From a virus, in the IMG/VR virus record IMGVR_UViG_3300038408_000094, positions 1 through 27,036 of that record: a stretch of DNA of 27,036 nt. One strand, written 5' to 3'. Shown piece after piece: positions 15,324 through 21,001 of this stretch (the first letter of the stretch is position 1; each line of letters opens with the position of its first letter). Made by a program: the position numbers and the translations under genes. The notes beneath the pieces are model-generated. The model saw nothing but the letters and a program-made list of their open reading frames with translations. It searched no databases and had not been told where the DNA came from.

Positions 15324-15504
15324 ATTATGCAAGGGGCATGCCAACCCGACCTGATGCCCCGGTGGCGCGGTGGCGGGATTGTGGGCCTTTCGGGCCGGCA
15401 TGGGCCGACGGGCGGGCATGGGGTCAGGGTGGATTGGCACGCGGGTTGCATATACCTAGGCATGGTCCGGCAATCCCGCCGGGCCGGGAAACGAGGGGGC
15501 AACA

Positions 15505-15657
15505 ATGCCAATTCAAATGTATGAAATCTGGTCGGCTGACGGGCAAACCCATATTGTGACCATATGGGCCGAGGATCAATCCACGGCCGACAGAATCGCC
15601 ACGGCACTCGGCGGGGTTGCGCATTATGAGCTGTCGGGCGTGGTGCGGCCGGAATGA
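15505..15657 (+). CDS. 50-aa early protein
   Basis: ATG at 15505 after GAGGGG six bases upstream; product MPIQMYEIWSADGQTHIVTI followed by WAEDQSTADRIATALGGVAH and a short end. The pattern (beta strand, beta strand, amphipathic helix, beta strand) looks like a compact folded domain. Such 'Y-E-I-W...DG..H.V..WA.....A..IA..L' small proteins are common in phage early regions (impression, not searched). It is the first gene of the rightward arm and is coupled by ATGA to a membrane peptide. Function unknown. Confidence 0.55.
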   Translation: MPIQMYEIWSADGQTHIVTIWAEDQSTADRIATALGGVAHYELSGVVRPE

Positions 15658-15740
15658 TTGACATGCTGACATTCGCGCCGGTTATGGCATACTTCGTCGT
15701 ATGGGCGGTTATCCTGATTGCCCGGTGGATCGGATGGTGA
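15654..15740 (+). CDS. 28-aa single-pass membrane peptide
   Basis: The ATG overlaps the stop of the 50-aa gene (ATGA). The product MIDMLTFAPVMAYFVVWAVI-LIARWIGW is almost entirely a transmembrane helix, with one Asp at the front and an Arg near the end. Small phage membrane peptides may act as superinfection exclusion or toxin-like modulators. Nothing here identifies which. Its frame shares 4 bases with its neighbour, supporting translation, but a peptide this short stays uncertain. Confidence 0.45.
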   Translation: MIDMLTFAPVMAYFVVWAVILIARWIGW

Positions 15741-15741
15741 G

Positions 15742-15771
15742 TTGACAGCGGCATGCCGGCCGTGGTAGGGT
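15742..15771 (+). promoter_or_regulatory. promoter for the 168-aa gene
   Basis: TTGACA (15742-15747), an 18-base spacer and TAGGGT (15766-15771). The -35 box is perfect and the -10 box poor. It lies about 45 bases before the gene's ATG at 15818. Confidence 0.45.
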
Positions 15772-15817
15772 CGGTATTCCGGTGGCAATCCTGCCGCCAA
15801 TAACGGAGGCTCAATCA

Positions 15818-16324
15818 ATGCAGACGAAACCGAAGGCTAATTCAGTCATTACCCATGAGATTGTGGGCGGGGAAATTACGTTTACCGTGCGGGATGCGGG
15901 CGCGGTTACCCTGAACGTTGCCAAACTATCCGATCGAGTCCGCGATCGGGCGATGCTGCACGGGATGATTCAACGCATATCCGACGCAGCCGCGCTGTCA
16001 CGCGATCCCGCGACGGGGATACCGGCGACGCCGGCGGACAAACTGGCATCAATGCGGGCACTCGTGGACCATTACGAAACGGGAACCGAGGAATGGAACC
16101 GGCGCCGGGCGGGCGGGGATGGAGGGGTTTTGGTGCGCGCACTCATGGAGCTCTATCCGACGAAAACCCGCGAGCAAATTGGGGAATTTCTCGCGGGGAA
16201 ATCCGCACGGGAAAAGGACGCGCTCAAACGGTCGGCGAAAGTCGCGCCGATTATCGAACGGATGGAACGGGATGCGGGGCGGGGGCTCGATGGGAATGCG
16301 ATGTTGGAAGGGCTGGAAGGTTGA
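15818..16324 (+). CDS. unknown early protein, paralog of the 188-aa protein, with C-terminal LEG tail
   Basis: A 168-aa protein; ATG at 15818 follows CGGAGG. An upstream in-frame start at 15782 lacks an RBS. Residues 10-45 are beta-rich, 46-90 helical. From residue 92 (EEWNRRRAGGDGGVLVRALMELYPTKTREQIGEFLAGKSAREKDALKRSAKVAPIIERME) it aligns residue for residue with the 188-aa protein at 19120-19686, which reads GEWSTKR...SILLRAVVEF...VKEFLKAKSPAEKMALRNSSKIKPIVERLE. Both end in a short peptide: here NAMLEGLEG. Soluble, charged, no catalytic motif. The gene stands alone between its own promoter and an intrinsic terminator. The 'KSAREKDALKRSAKVAPIIERM' helix could bind nucleic acid or a partner protein. 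Confidence 0.75.
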   Translation: MQTKPKANSVITHEIVGGEITFTVRDAGAVTLNVAKLSDRVRDRAMLHGMIQRISDAAALSRDPATGIPATPADKLASMRALVDHYETGTEEWNRRRAGGDGGVLVRALMELYPTKTREQIGEFLAGKSAREKDALKRSAKVAPIIERMERDAGRGLDGNAMLEGLEG

Positions 16325-16350
16325 TAAACCAGGGCCAAGGATTTACGGAT

Positions 16351-16393
16351 AATCCCCGCTGAATTTACAGGTTGACAAACAATCCCCGCTGAA
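16351..16393 (+). repeat. duplicated 13-mer feeding the terminator stem
   Basis: AATCCCCGCTGAA occurs at 16351-16363 and 16381-16393. Either copy can pair with GCGGGGATT at 16396-16404, giving two mutually exclusive hairpins. Confidence 0.65.
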
Positions 16394-16410
16394 AGGCGGG
16401 GATTTTTTTT
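16381..16410 (+). terminator. intrinsic terminator after the 168-aa gene
   Basis: Nine-bp stem AATCCCCGC / GCGGGGATT with a 6-base loop TGAAAG, running directly into an eight-T tract (16403-16410). Confidence 0.85.
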
Positions 16411-16724
16411 GACTGGGGAATGGGGAAAACCCGGCAACCACAACAACAACCACACCCCTACACACCCCTTCCCATCCCGACGCCAATTCAAAAACTCAGT
16501 CCGGTCGTTTCTGTTCATATATTTTTTTTTCTTTATAATTTAGAGGCTTAACGGAACTGGGAAACGAACGGACCTGGATAGAAATTATTTTCTCGCCGGG
16601 ATGGGATGGGGGGATGAACACGCCGGGCGGGGATGGGTAAATGATTGATTTAACGGGGGATTTTGTCCGTTTTGTTGTGGTATAATCATCCCATCGGGTC
16701 AACAACAGACAGGAGCTCCGGACA
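16411..16724 (+). promoter_or_regulatory. gene-free spacer with extended -10 promoter
   Basis: This holds a CA-rich stretch, a run of nine T (16522-16530) followed by an isolated TATAAT (16534-16539) without a good -35 box, and G-rich sequence. At 16678-16686 TGG-TATAAT forms a perfect extended -10 element. It would start a transcript near 16693 for the endonuclease VII-like gene (RBS GGAG at 16712). Minus-strand frames here have low-quality composition and are not called. Confidence 0.5.
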
Positions 16725-17111
16725 ATGACGGATAAATACAAGTTGAGGAGAAAGGAATACTACAGGAAGTGGGTGAGGAAGAATCAAGAGAAAGTGAGGG
16801 AATATCAAAAGCAGTATCGGTATCATAAAAGTGCATATTCCCTGGGGGATTATGGAAGGATGCTGGAGAAACAACAGGGGCTCTGTGCGATATGCGGGGA
16901 GGCGCCGGAGAAATTGGTAGTAGACCATCATCATAAGTCGGGAGTGGTGAGGGAGCTGCTTTGTTATAGCTGTAATTTAGGGCTTGGGAATTTCAGGGAT
17001 AATGCAGGGATATTGGAGAAGGCGATTGAATACTTGCTGAAACACGAGACGGCAAGGGAAATTCCACAAGAAAGAATCAACGCGATGCTTCAAGAGTTGG
17101 AGGGACTATGA
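16725..17111 (+). CDS. recombination endonuclease VII-like nuclease with C-terminal LEG tail
   Basis: A 128-aa protein. After a basic helical N terminus (residues 1-35) come LEKQQGLCAICGEAPEKLVVDHHHKSGVVRELLCYSCNLGLGNFRDN. Two CxxC pairs (C54/C57, C80/C83) bind zinc. D67-H68-H69 and N84 are the HNH/His-Me catalytic residues, as in T4 gp49 (endonuclease VII). It would resolve branched DNA before packaging. It can also be read as a free-standing HNH enzyme. Beyond the catalytic domain, IPQERINAMLQELEGL carries the tail seen on three other early proteins. Codon use is AT-richer than neighbours (AGA, ATA, GTA), hinting at acquisition. The next gene overlaps in ATGA. Confidence 0.85.
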   Translation: MTDKYKLRRKEYYRKWVRKNQEKVREYQKQYRYHKSAYSLGDYGRMLEKQQGLCAICGEAPEKLVVDHHHKSGVVRELLCYSCNLGLGNFRDNAGILEKAIEYLLKHETAREIPQERINAMLQELEGL

Positions 17112-17605
17112 CAAAGAGCGGCGGAATAAAATTCACGGCAGGACCAAAAAATCCTGGGGCGAAACTGACTTGGGATGTGGTGAGGAAGATGCGGGATGAT
17201 TATTCGAGGGGAGTGTCGCAGGGGAAACTTGCGGTGAGGTATAGGGTTTCTGTTAACACTGTGGGGAGGATCGTGAGGAATGAAAGCTGGCAAGAAGGAA
17301 CGAGGCCGCTGACGAGGAAAGTGGGAACGGAAGAGAAGACAAAGGAGGAAATCCTGGAAGGCTTGCTTCGTACGCAAAGGGAAGTGAACTTGGTGAATGA
17401 GTCGCGGAACTTCGCTGTGAAGCAGCTATCGCCAGAGGCAGCAGAAAGGGTAAAAGCAGTTGGCGGGGTGATTCCCCCACTTGAAGAGATAATGCGAAGG
17501 GAAGCGGAAGAGAGTCAAGCAAGGGATGAGGAACTGGCGAAGAGGCTGGGGGATAATCCACCCCTTGCGGGGGATGGCGGGCTGGAAGAGTTGATGAAGA
17601 AATGA
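17108..17605 (+). CDS. helix-turn-helix protein coupled to the nuclease
   Basis: A 165-aa protein; ATG overlaps the nuclease stop. Residues 19-61 (KLTWDVVRKMRDDYSRGVSQGKLAVRYRVSVNTVGRIVRNESW) form a HTH of the kind often found attached to or beside HNH homing endonucleases. The remainder is charged and helical: a segment LNLVNESRNFAVKQLSPEAAERVKAVGG (approximately residues 93-120), then PPLEEIMRREAEE and an end, GDGGLEELMKK, that loosely resembles the shared LEG tail. It may target the upstream nuclease to DNA or act as a regulator; both are inference. Codon use matches the nuclease, so the two probably arrived together. Confidence 0.65.
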   Translation: MTKSGGIKFTAGPKNPGAKLTWDVVRKMRDDYSRGVSQGKLAVRYRVSVNTVGRIVRNESWQEGTRPLTRKVGTEEKTKEEILEGLLRTQREVNLVNESRNFAVKQLSPEAAERVKAVGGVIPPLEEIMRREAEESQARDEELAKRLGDNPPLAGDGGLEELMKK

Positions 17606-17615
17606 TAACTCTTCA

Positions 17616-17644
17616 TTGACGGGGGGCATGGGTGGCGGTAGACT
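17616..17644 (+). promoter_or_regulatory. promoter before the membrane-protein cluster
   Basis: TTGACG (17616-17621), 17-base spacer, TAGACT (17639-17644). It lies 50 bases before the ATG at 17697, which has RBS AAGGAGG. Confidence 0.5.
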
Positions 17645-17696
17645 CGGCAACGATCCCCGCACAATGGGTGGGGGGAACTGGTAAGGAGGGAATGAA

Positions 17697-18062
17697 ATGA
17701 AGAAGCATGAATGGGCTGTACTGGCGGGCTGTGTTGCCGCCGTGGTAGTGGTCTCGGCGACGGATCACCTATTCGCCACGCCGACCGCCAAGGGCGGTGG
17801 CATATCCACCCCCGCTTCTGAGCTATGGACACTCAAAGATATTGATGGGGACGGGGAAGAGGAAGCGATCCCGCCGGGATGGGATGCGGCTCACCGCCGG
17901 GTCGCCAAGACCCATCTGCATTTCCGCGAGCATGAGTGGGATTGCACGACCGACCTGGAATGCGAGATGGAAGAGTGGAATCTCGAGCGCCGGCTCAAAC
18001 GAGCCCCCATCGCGATTCGCTGCACGGACGAAGGGGATTGCTTGCCGGTTTCGAAGGACTAA
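17697..18062 (+). CDS. 121-aa membrane-anchored protein
   Basis: MKKHEWAVLAGCVAAVVVVSA gives two Lys, then a hydrophobic helix (residues 7-21) with no clear signal-peptidase site. LAGC resembles a lipobox, but the hydrophobic part before the Cys is too short, so an N-terminal anchor with the rest outside is likelier. The outer part is acidic with four Cys (WDCTTDLECEME, AIRCTDEGDC), fitting two disulfides in the periplasm. A dispersed hairpin repeat (17781-17813) lies in frame and encodes PTAKGGGISTP. Envelope role, e.g. lysis accessory or host-surface modifier, is inferred from topology. No known family recognised. Confidence 0.65.
   Translation: MKKHEWAVLAGCVAAVVVVSATDHLFATPTAKGGGISTPASELWTLKDIDGDGEEEAIPPGWDAAHRRVAKTHLHFREHEWDCTTDLECEMEEWNLERRLKRAPIAIRCTDEGDCLPVSKD
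17781..17813 (+). repeat. dispersed hairpin repeat, copy A
   Basis: CCG-ACCGCC-AAG-GGCGGT-GGCATATCCACCCCC: 6-bp stem then a conserved tail. Inside the 121-aa gene, read in frame. Confidence 0.6.
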
Positions 18063-18084
18063 CCGACATGGGGGATGGGATACA

Positions 18085-18130
18085 CCGACCGCCCTTGGGC
18101 GGTGGCATACCCAGGTCGCATACCCACCCC
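18085..18130 (+). repeat. dispersed hairpin repeat, copy B
   Basis: CCG-ACCGCCC-TT-GGGCGGT-GGCATACCCAGG, with the tail GCATACCCA(CCCC) duplicated just after. It lies in the spacer between the 121-aa and 54-aa genes, followed by a CAA-rich run of repeats (18139-18163). Confidence 0.6.
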
Positions 18131-18183
18131 TTTCCTGCCAACAACTCAACAACTCAACAACTTAACCAAGGAACCAAGCCAAC

Positions 18184-18348
18184 ATGCCGCTCCATCCACG
18201 GAATTGTGATTGTCCCCTTTGTCGACAGGGAGGGGAGGAAGAGGTGGGGATGGTCCACTTCCTTCGAGTCTGTCTCGATATAGTTCTCTTCACCCTGGCG
18301 ACCGCCGTGGTCGTCGGGTTTGTCTTTGCACAATTCGCAACGAGATAA
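18184..18348 (+). CDS. 54-aa protein with Cys cluster and C-terminal membrane helix
   Basis: ATG at 18184 after AAGGAACCAAGCC. The N terminus MPLHPRNCDCPLCRQGGEEE has a C-x-C-x-x-C cluster that could bind zinc. The second half DIVLFTLATAVVVGFVFAQF is a transmembrane helix (residues 31-50), ending FATR. The topology is a tail-anchored or type III membrane peptide. The stop is followed at once by the RBS (AAGGAG) of the next gene, so the two are in one operon. Function unknown. Confidence 0.55.
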   Translation: MPLHPRNCDCPLCRQGGEEEVGMVHFLRVCLDIVLFTLATAVVVGFVFAQFATR

Positions 18349-18359
18349 GGAGCACACAG

Positions 18360-18770
18360 ATGACGAATGACGATCCGACTGCCGCAGGCAGTGGCATACC
18401 CACTCCCCCCTCGACCATCCCTTTGCCATCTTCCCCTCCATTCCAAGATTCCTTCCCCTTTCCGATCCCACCCCTCTCCGCGATTGAGAAGACCTTTCAC
18501 AAGGTTACCGTGGACCATCTTTGCTTTCGGTGGAAGCTTCTCGACCTGTCTCCCCCGGATACGCCGGAGGGACTCGCCGACTGGCACCGAGTGGAAAACC
18601 AGCTCCTCGGCGGGTGGTTCTGGCGGGATGATGAAGCGGCGGTGGAACTCATCTTCCTCTCGGATTTGCTTGTGACGAAGAGAAGCTTGATTACCGGGAA
18701 ATTCACCCAGGAAGCGGAAGCGCGATCGGTGACTTGGAAGAGGGAATGGCAGGAAGGAGAGAAGGAATGA
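18360..18770 (+). CDS. 136-aa protein, unknown
   Basis: ATG at 18360 with AAGGAG 8-13 bases upstream. A longer open frame upstream lacks an RBS and crosses the 54-aa gene. The N-terminal 45 residues are Pro/Ser-rich and disordered; the first part (DPTAAGSGIPTPPS) is encoded by a dispersed hairpin repeat. The folded part is IEKTFHKVTVDHLCFRWKLLDLSPPDTPEGLADWHRVENQLLGGWFWRDDEAAVELIFLSDLL and then a charged helix. It has no membrane segment. The next gene overlaps in ATGA. Not recognised. Confidence 0.6.
   Translation: MTNDDPTAAGSGIPTPPSTIPLPSSPPFQDSFPFPIPPLSAIEKTFHKVTVDHLCFRWKLLDLSPPDTPEGLADWHRVENQLLGGWFWRDDEAAVELIFLSDLLVTKRSLITGKFTQEAEARSVTWKREWQEGEKE
18375..18410 (+). repeat. dispersed hairpin repeat, copy C
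   Basis: CCG-ACTGCC-GCA-GGCAGT-GGCATACCCACTCCCCCC. The stem carries compensating changes relative to copy A (C-G to T-A pair), so pairing is conserved. In frame inside the 136-aa gene. Confidence 0.6.
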
Positions 18771-18991
18771 AGAAAGGGAATTCACGACCGCCGACCTCCG
18801 GTCGGGGCCTACGCAACCTCGCCTTCCTCACTCTCCTCTCCCTCTCTGGCTGCGGAGGCGGGGGAAGTGGGGAATCCCCTCCCCAGCCGCCCGCCTGCTC
18901 CTCCCAAGGCATCGCCTCCCTCGACCTATCCGGCAACCCCCGCGCCTGCCCGCAAGCCACCATGGGCGCGCTCGAAGCGGTGGGGGAATGA
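18767..18991 (+). CDS. small outer-membrane-type lipoprotein (o-spanin candidate)
   Basis: A 74-aa precursor; ATG at 18767 follows GGAGAGAAGG and overlaps the upstream stop. MKKGNSRPPTSGRGLRNLAFLTLLSLSGC has a basic head, a hydrophobic core (residues 18-26) and lipobox LSGC with the acylated Cys at 29. The mature part, GGGGSGESPPQPPACSSQG, is Gly/Pro-rich and about 46 residues long with further Cys. The size and proline content fit Rz1-type outer spanins, but no clear inner spanin with a coiled coil is visible beside it. The gene may equally be an envelope protein blocking superinfection. A fourth, divergent hairpin repeat sits in its 5' part. Confidence 0.6.
   Translation: MKKGNSRPPTSGRGLRNLAFLTLLSLSGCGGGGSGESPPQPPACSSQGIASLDLSGNPRACPQATMGALEAVGE
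18791..18815 (+). repeat. dispersed hairpin repeat, divergent copy D
   Basis: CCGACC-TCC-GGTCGG followed by GGCCTACGC. The stem is like copy E and the tail is weaker. In the N-terminal coding part of the lipoprotein gene. Confidence 0.4.
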
Positions 18992-19004
18992 CCTCATCCC
19001 TTCA

Positions 19005-19032
19005 TTGACCGATCGGGCAACCCGTGTATAAT
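19005..19032 (+). promoter_or_regulatory. promoter for the 188-aa gene
   Basis: TTGACC (19005-19010), 16-base spacer, perfect TATAAT (19027-19032). A leader of about 80 bases precedes the ATG at 19120. Confidence 0.7.
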
Positions 19033-19119
19033 TGCGCCTAATCGGCCGACAATTCGGACCCGATGGGGAAGAGGCAATCGCCCTTAAAGGATGCCAAACA
19101 ACCAAGGAGCAACCAGCAA

Positions 19120-19686
19120 ATGAACGATCAAGCAACGAGTGAACAGGCAACTGTCAAGCGCGAAGTCGAATCCGTCCGCATGTCGGACGGCAGGACGGTG
19201 GAATTCGTGGGGAAGCGGAAGCTTCTCAAGGAATCCATCATCGAGGGGGATAAGGTCTACGTCCGCCTGGATTACCGGAATGGGGAGACCCGAGTCTTCG
19301 AAGTCCCGACGATGCTCCTTCTCAAATTCGCTGGCCATGGCGCCGAACAGAAGCTCGGCGACGAGACCGCCGGCGTGCAGGACGTGGAAGACATGGTGCT
19401 CTATGTGGACGAGCTGATCGAGCGCCTCTCCCGCGGCGAGTGGTCCACCAAGCGCGAGGGCAGCCCCTTTGCCGGCGCGTCGATCCTCCTCCGGGCGGTG
19501 GTGGAATTCTCTGGGAAGTCGGTGGATCAGGTCAAGGAGTTCCTCAAGGCCAAGTCCCCGGCGGAGAAGATGGCCCTTCGCAATTCCTCCAAGATCAAGC
19601 CGATCGTCGAGCGGCTGGAGGCGGAGAAGGCGTCGAAGGCAGGGAAAGTCGATACGGATGCCTTGCTGAACGAGTTGGAAGGCTAA
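19120..19686 (+). CDS. unknown early protein, paralog of the 168-aa protein, with C-terminal LEG tail
   Basis: A 188-aa protein; ATG at 19120 preceded by AAGGAGC. The in-frame start at 19063 lies too close to the promoter. N-terminal domain: VRMSDGRTVEFVGKRKLLKE, VYVRLDYRNGETRVFEVPTMLLLKF, then GHGAEQKLGDETAGVQDVEDMVLYVDELIERLSRGEW. C-terminal domain (residues 107-168) aligns with the 168-aa protein (SILLRAVVEFSGKSVDQVKEFL, then AKSPAEKMALRNSSKIKPIVERLE). It ends KVDTDALLNELEG. Homologous hypothetical proteins occur in other phages as far as I recall, with no known function. It is a single-gene transcript with its own promoter and terminator, implying a dose-sensitive or abundant product. Confidence 0.78.
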   Translation: MNDQATSEQATVKREVESVRMSDGRTVEFVGKRKLLKESIIEGDKVYVRLDYRNGETRVFEVPTMLLLKFAGHGAEQKLGDETAGVQDVEDMVLYVDELIERLSRGEWSTKREGSPFAGASILLRAVVEFSGKSVDQVKEFLKAKSPAEKMALRNSSKIKPIVERLEAEKASKAGKVDTDALLNELEG

Positions 19687-19748
19687 CGGGCCGGCTGATT
19701 AGCCAGTCAAGTCCACGGGGGAATTGAGCCTCCGACCGTGGGCGCGGA

Positions 19749-19781
19749 GGGCAGAGGGCAATCCTCTGCCCTTTTGTTTTT
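19749..19781 (+). terminator. intrinsic terminator after the 188-aa gene
   Basis: Nine-bp stem GGGCAGAGG / CCTCTGCCC, loop GCAAT, then TTTTGTTTTT. Strong and canonical. Confidence 0.9.
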
Positions 19782-19817
19782 CCGCCGAAGAGTTGCGAGG
19801 CTATCCCCATCCCTTTG

Positions 19818-19846
19818 TTGACATTACCAAACCGGGGATATATTAT
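19818..19846 (+). promoter_or_regulatory. strong promoter for the recombination operon
   Basis: TTGACA (19818-19823), exactly 17 bases, TATTAT (19841-19846). It is the best-matching promoter in the window. Its -10 box is embedded in the left arm of a perfect inverted repeat. Confidence 0.8.
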
Positions 19847-19866
19847 GATCGCGTAATATATCCCCG
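19833..19866 (+). promoter_or_regulatory. operator-like perfect inverted repeat over the -10 box
   Basis: CGGGGATATATTA (19833-19845), spacer TGATCGCG, TAATATATCCCCG (19854-19866): 13 matching bp per arm, centre-to-centre distance 21 bases. It covers the -10 box and expected start site (about 19853). A transcript would contain only the right arm, so it should act as DNA, most simply as a dimeric repressor or activator site. Confidence 0.75.
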
Positions 19867-19886
19867 TTCAACCAAGGAGGCTCACC

Positions 19887-20510
19887 ATGTCATCCCCTAT
19901 CGACCCGCTTGATCTCTTGCTCAAAGACGCCCTCGTCCAGCAGGCCTGCCGGCGGAACCACAACCAAGCTCTCAAGCAATCCTCCCACGCGGAGGAGATG
20001 AAGAGCTTCCAATCTACCTACACCAACCCGGCTAACTGGCAACACGAGCGCAACCTCGCTCTCATCCACAAGTCTTCCGCCGGCTTGATGACCCTCCTCG
20101 GCACCTTCGCCGAGCACACGCACCTTCGGAAGAAGGGCGTCCGCAAGCTCACCCGAGTCGAGGGGATCGTGGAGATCTTCGGCGAGGAAATCGTCATGGG
20201 GGACTGGTGGCTCCGGGCGGAAGTCCGCGAGAGGATATCCCCTTCGGAAGAGGTCGAGGACATCCATCTCACCCTTCCCGAGGTATCCCTCAAGTCTCTC
20301 CACGTCTTCGCCCATTCGGTCTCCCTTCGTATCCGCCTCCTCCGCGGAGCGATTTTCCGGGTGGAGCTAATGTCCAACACCCAGTTTATCGACCCGACGA
20401 ACAACCATCTCTTCTTCTTCCCGCCCGGCTTGGACATCCTCGACGGGATGAGCTTCGAATCAAAGATAGCGATGAGGAAGCAATTGGATCACCTGCATGA
20501 CCCAGATTGA
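19887..20510 (+). CDS. first gene of the recombination operon, unknown
   Basis: A 207-aa protein with ideal RBS AAGGAGG before ATG at 19887. N-terminal half helical and basic: LDLLLKDALVQQACRRNHNQALKQSSHAEEMKSFQSTYTNPANWQHERNLALIHKSSAGLMTLLG. C-terminal half beta-rich (VEGIVEIFGEEIVMGDWWLRAEVRER and so on, LRGAIFRVELMSNTQFID). No membrane segment or catalytic signature. Being first after a palindrome-covered promoter, it could be an autoregulator or an early host-takeover protein. That is position-based guesswork. It overlaps the next gene by 14 bases. Confidence 0.65.
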   Translation: MSSPIDPLDLLLKDALVQQACRRNHNQALKQSSHAEEMKSFQSTYTNPANWQHERNLALIHKSSAGLMTLLGTFAEHTHLRKKGVRKLTRVEGIVEIFGEEIVMGDWWLRAEVRERISPSEEVEDIHLTLPEVSLKSLHVFAHSVSLRIRLLRGAIFRVELMSNTQFIDPTNNHLFFFPPGLDILDGMSFESKIAMRKQLDHLHDPD

Positions 20511-20736
20511 GCGGTTGCGGCAAAGGATTGCCTTCGTCCATTCTCTCTTGGAAAGAACTCTCCTCGACGAGACGCTCTCAGCGGACTCGTTCCTCAACAT
20601 CCACTTCGCCCGGATGACTTGTGAAGAACTCTTGGGGAACACGTCCTTCTGCACCTGTCTTGCTCACCCATTCCCCCACAAGCGGGGGAAGGAATGTCCC
20701 CTCAACATTGGATCTTCCGATGGCCCGTCATCCTAA
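20497..20736 (+). CDS. 79-aa protein, unknown
   Basis: ATG at 20497, 14 bases inside the preceding gene. The N-terminal 45 residues make two helices (IERLRQRIAFVHSLLERTLLDE, FARMTCEELLG). The rest holds three Cys (FCTCLAHPFPHKRGKECP) that might bind a metal together with His. Coding composition fits the neighbours. It overlaps the following gene by 17 bases. No family recognised. Confidence 0.5.
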   Translation: MTQIERLRQRIAFVHSLLERTLLDETLSADSFLNIHFARMTCEELLGNTSFCTCLAHPFPHKRGKECPLNIGSSDGPSS

Positions 20737-21001
20737 CATCATCCCCACGGAGGCAATCCGCTTCCACATCCCCCGAGACCTTCGGATGAAGGTTGACCTA
20801 TTCCTCTTTTCCACCGCGGAGAAGAAGATCCCCTACGCCGCACACCAGCGATTCTATTCCTCCCTCATCCGCTGGTTCTTCGACACGGAGGAGCTTGATC
20901 TCTCTCCCTACCTCGGCACCCCCCAGGGAATGGTTACGATCCGCGGCCGGCCAGAAGCAATCCGACAACTTGAAACGAAGCTAAAGGAGTCCCCACAGTG
21001 A
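20720..21001 (+). CDS. conserved phage protein, unknown
   Basis: A 93-aa protein from ATG at 20720 (MARHPNIIPTEAIRFHIPRD). The upstream in-frame Met at 20621 adds an out-of-character leader. The pattern 'lr..lp.dl..k.dl.lfs..e..iPy.ahq.f...lir.ff....ldL.pYlGtp.g...i.g..ea...L' resembles a small family I recall from podophage early regions, normally next to a gene like the 69-aa one that follows. This is memory, not a search. It overlaps the next start. Function is unknown. Confidence 0.65.
   Translation: MARHPNIIPTEAIRFHIPRDLRMKVDLFLFSTAEKKIPYAAHQRFYSSLIRWFFDTEELDLSPYLGTPQGMVTIRGRPEAIRQLETKLKESPQ

Larger units (their letters stand above)
14982..15504. promoter_or_regulatory. divergent G-rich intergenic region
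   Basis: No convincing gene lies here. The late genes leave to the left and the early genes to the right, so promoters for both should be inside. On the minus strand TATACT (15148-15143) sits 20 bases downstream of an A-rich run, but no -35 match is seen. The plus strand from 15191 to 15275 is made of G-runs of 2-6 bases with a 19-bp-period tandem repeat, followed by a duplicated GCGGCAC motif. A replication origin, packaging site or regulator-binding array are all possible. Confidence 0.4.

Noticed and set aside
15327-15559. Two plus-strand frames of 65-73 aa
   Set aside because: No RBS, Gly/Arg/Pro-rich, and they overlap the better-supported 50-aa gene.
15658-15687. TTGACA with TTATGG downstream as a promoter
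   Set aside because: Lies inside the membrane-peptide gene, poor -10 box, and a better-placed -35 box follows at 15742.
14966-15814. A 282-aa minus-strand frame over the central spacer
   Set aside because: Pro/His/Arg-rich low-quality translation of G-rich DNA, and it crosses the 50-aa and 28-aa plus-strand genes.
16372-16400. TTGACA at 16372 as a promoter
   Set aside because: No -10 box at any normal spacing; the downstream bases form the terminator stem.
16496-16934. Minus-strand frames of 81-82 aa opposite the nuclease promoter and gene
   Set aside because: They cover the extended -10 promoter and lack RBS and sensible composition.
17936-18283. A 115-aa plus-strand frame
   Set aside because: Shadow crossing the end of the 121-aa gene and the 54-aa membrane gene; no RBS.
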